DNA of 64,000 nt from Acidimicrobiia bacterium (GTDB taxonomy: Bacteria > Actinomycetota > Acidimicrobiia > Acidimicrobiales > CAIXPF01): positions 310,001 through 374,000 of the forward strand of contig CANJRG010000002.1 of NCBI GenBank assembly GCA_947476745.1. Direction: 5' to 3'. Position 1 is the stretch's first letter. Each line of letters opens with the position of its first letter. The translations under genes were made by a program, and so were the position numbers. The notes beneath the pieces were generated by a model. The model worked only from the letters and a program-made list of their open reading frames with translations, had not been told where the DNA came from and ran no database searches. Below are positions 63,745 through 64,000 of this stretch, in pieces.

Positions 63745-64000
63745 TCAGCGCCGCGGCTCGAGAGCGGCGATCAGCTCGACCTCGATCAGGCCGAACACCG
63801 GCGGGGCGGTGACCGTCGTGCGACACGGGTACGGCGCCTCGAAGATGTCGAGGTACTCCTCGTTCCAGGCGGCGAAATCGGCCGGATCGGCGAGATAGGC
63901 GTTGACCTTGACCACATGGTCGAGCGACAGCCCGATGTCGCTGAGGATCGTCCGGTACAGCTCGAGGGTGTGCCGGGCGTGCTCGCGGATCCCGCCCTCG
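63745..64000 (-). CDS. RidA (YjgF/YER057c) family protein, partial
   Basis: The last 84 codons of a RidA protein, cut by the window end. It reads LELYRTILSDIGLSLDHVVKVNAYLAD, then DIFEAPYPCRTTVTAPPVF and VELIAALEP, ending at TGA 63745-63747. The Arg of PCRTTV is the residue that binds the 2-imino-acid carboxylate in active RidA enzymes, and the terminal Glu of VELIA is also in place. It would hydrolyse reactive enamines or imines. The start and N-terminus are outside the window. Confidence 0.92.
   Translation of the reverse strand, partial: EGGIREHARHTLELYRTILSDIGLSLDHVVKVNAYLADPADFAAWNEEYLDIFEAPYPCRTTVTAPPVFGLIEVELIAALEPRR

Overview
The window is a very GC-rich chromosomal segment of an actinobacterium. 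Gene content is most like an environmental Acidimicrobiia: F420-dependent luciferase-like oxidoreductases, SCO6745-family proteins, an actinobacterial-type Lhr helicase, many short-chain dehydrogenases, crotonases and amidohydrolases, and frequent GTG starts. The lineage is an inference from content, not from a marker gene. There is no rRNA, phage, plasmid or CRISPR locus; the only RNA gene seen is one tRNA-Pro.

Layout. 1-813: a decayed IS110-type transposase and its non-coding flank. 814-8082: Lhr helicase, a VOC protein, a 14-helix drug-type exporter and a DUF2461 protein. 8118-12325: bifunctional nuclease (minus), then a Baeyer-Villiger monooxygenase translationally coupled to an esterase. 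12326-18179: a repeat-rich spacer, small enzymes (AhpD-like, VOC, epoxide-hydrolase-like), a split thiamine-diphosphate decarboxylase, a secreted beta-propeller and an avidin-family protein. 18411-31549: crotonases, N-acyl-D-amino-acid deacylase-type amidohydrolase, DUF3152 metallopeptidase-like protein, SDR, tandem EthD protein, ClC channel, amidohydrolase, HMG-CoA lyase with an MFS carrier, and an F420-type oxidoreductase. 31580-44619: acyl-CoA thioesterase, phytanoyl-CoA dioxygenase, second Baeyer-Villiger monooxygenase, thiolase-like/DUF35 pair, SDR, MFS, epimerase plus 2-oxo-diene-acid hydratase, SCO6745 and VOC proteins. 44646-54264: MFS, crotonase, SixA, HSL-type esterase, second F420-type oxidoreductase, a broken CaiB gene, SDR, PPOX and second phytanoyl-CoA dioxygenase. 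54359-64000: tRNA-Pro, a propeller protein, a nitroreductase-SRPBCC fusion, an IS30 remnant, SDR, GNAT, NUDIX, an F420-ligase-like protein coupled to a methyltransferase, and a RidA gene cut by the window end.

Taken together the genes read as a dispersed oxidative and hydrolytic catabolic repertoire for ketones, branched or cyclic acids and CoA thioesters (ketone to ester to acid plus alcohol; alpha-hydroxylation; crotonase, aldolase and lyase steps). They are arranged as many one- to three-gene units rather than one recognisable pathway cluster.

The most unusual content is non-coding. Two families of short inverted-repeat-ended elements are present: three copies of about 135 bp with perfectly conserved 15-bp ends, and two copies of 119 bp with 19-bp imperfect ends. 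A paired box, CGAATCG-N4-CGAATCG with a fixed 11-bp pitch, recurs at nine places, including a three-unit 37-bp tandem array. Many spacers carry short tandem repeats, some touching stop codons. An avidin homologue with no signal peptide and most biotin-contact residues kept is the most striking protein-level find.
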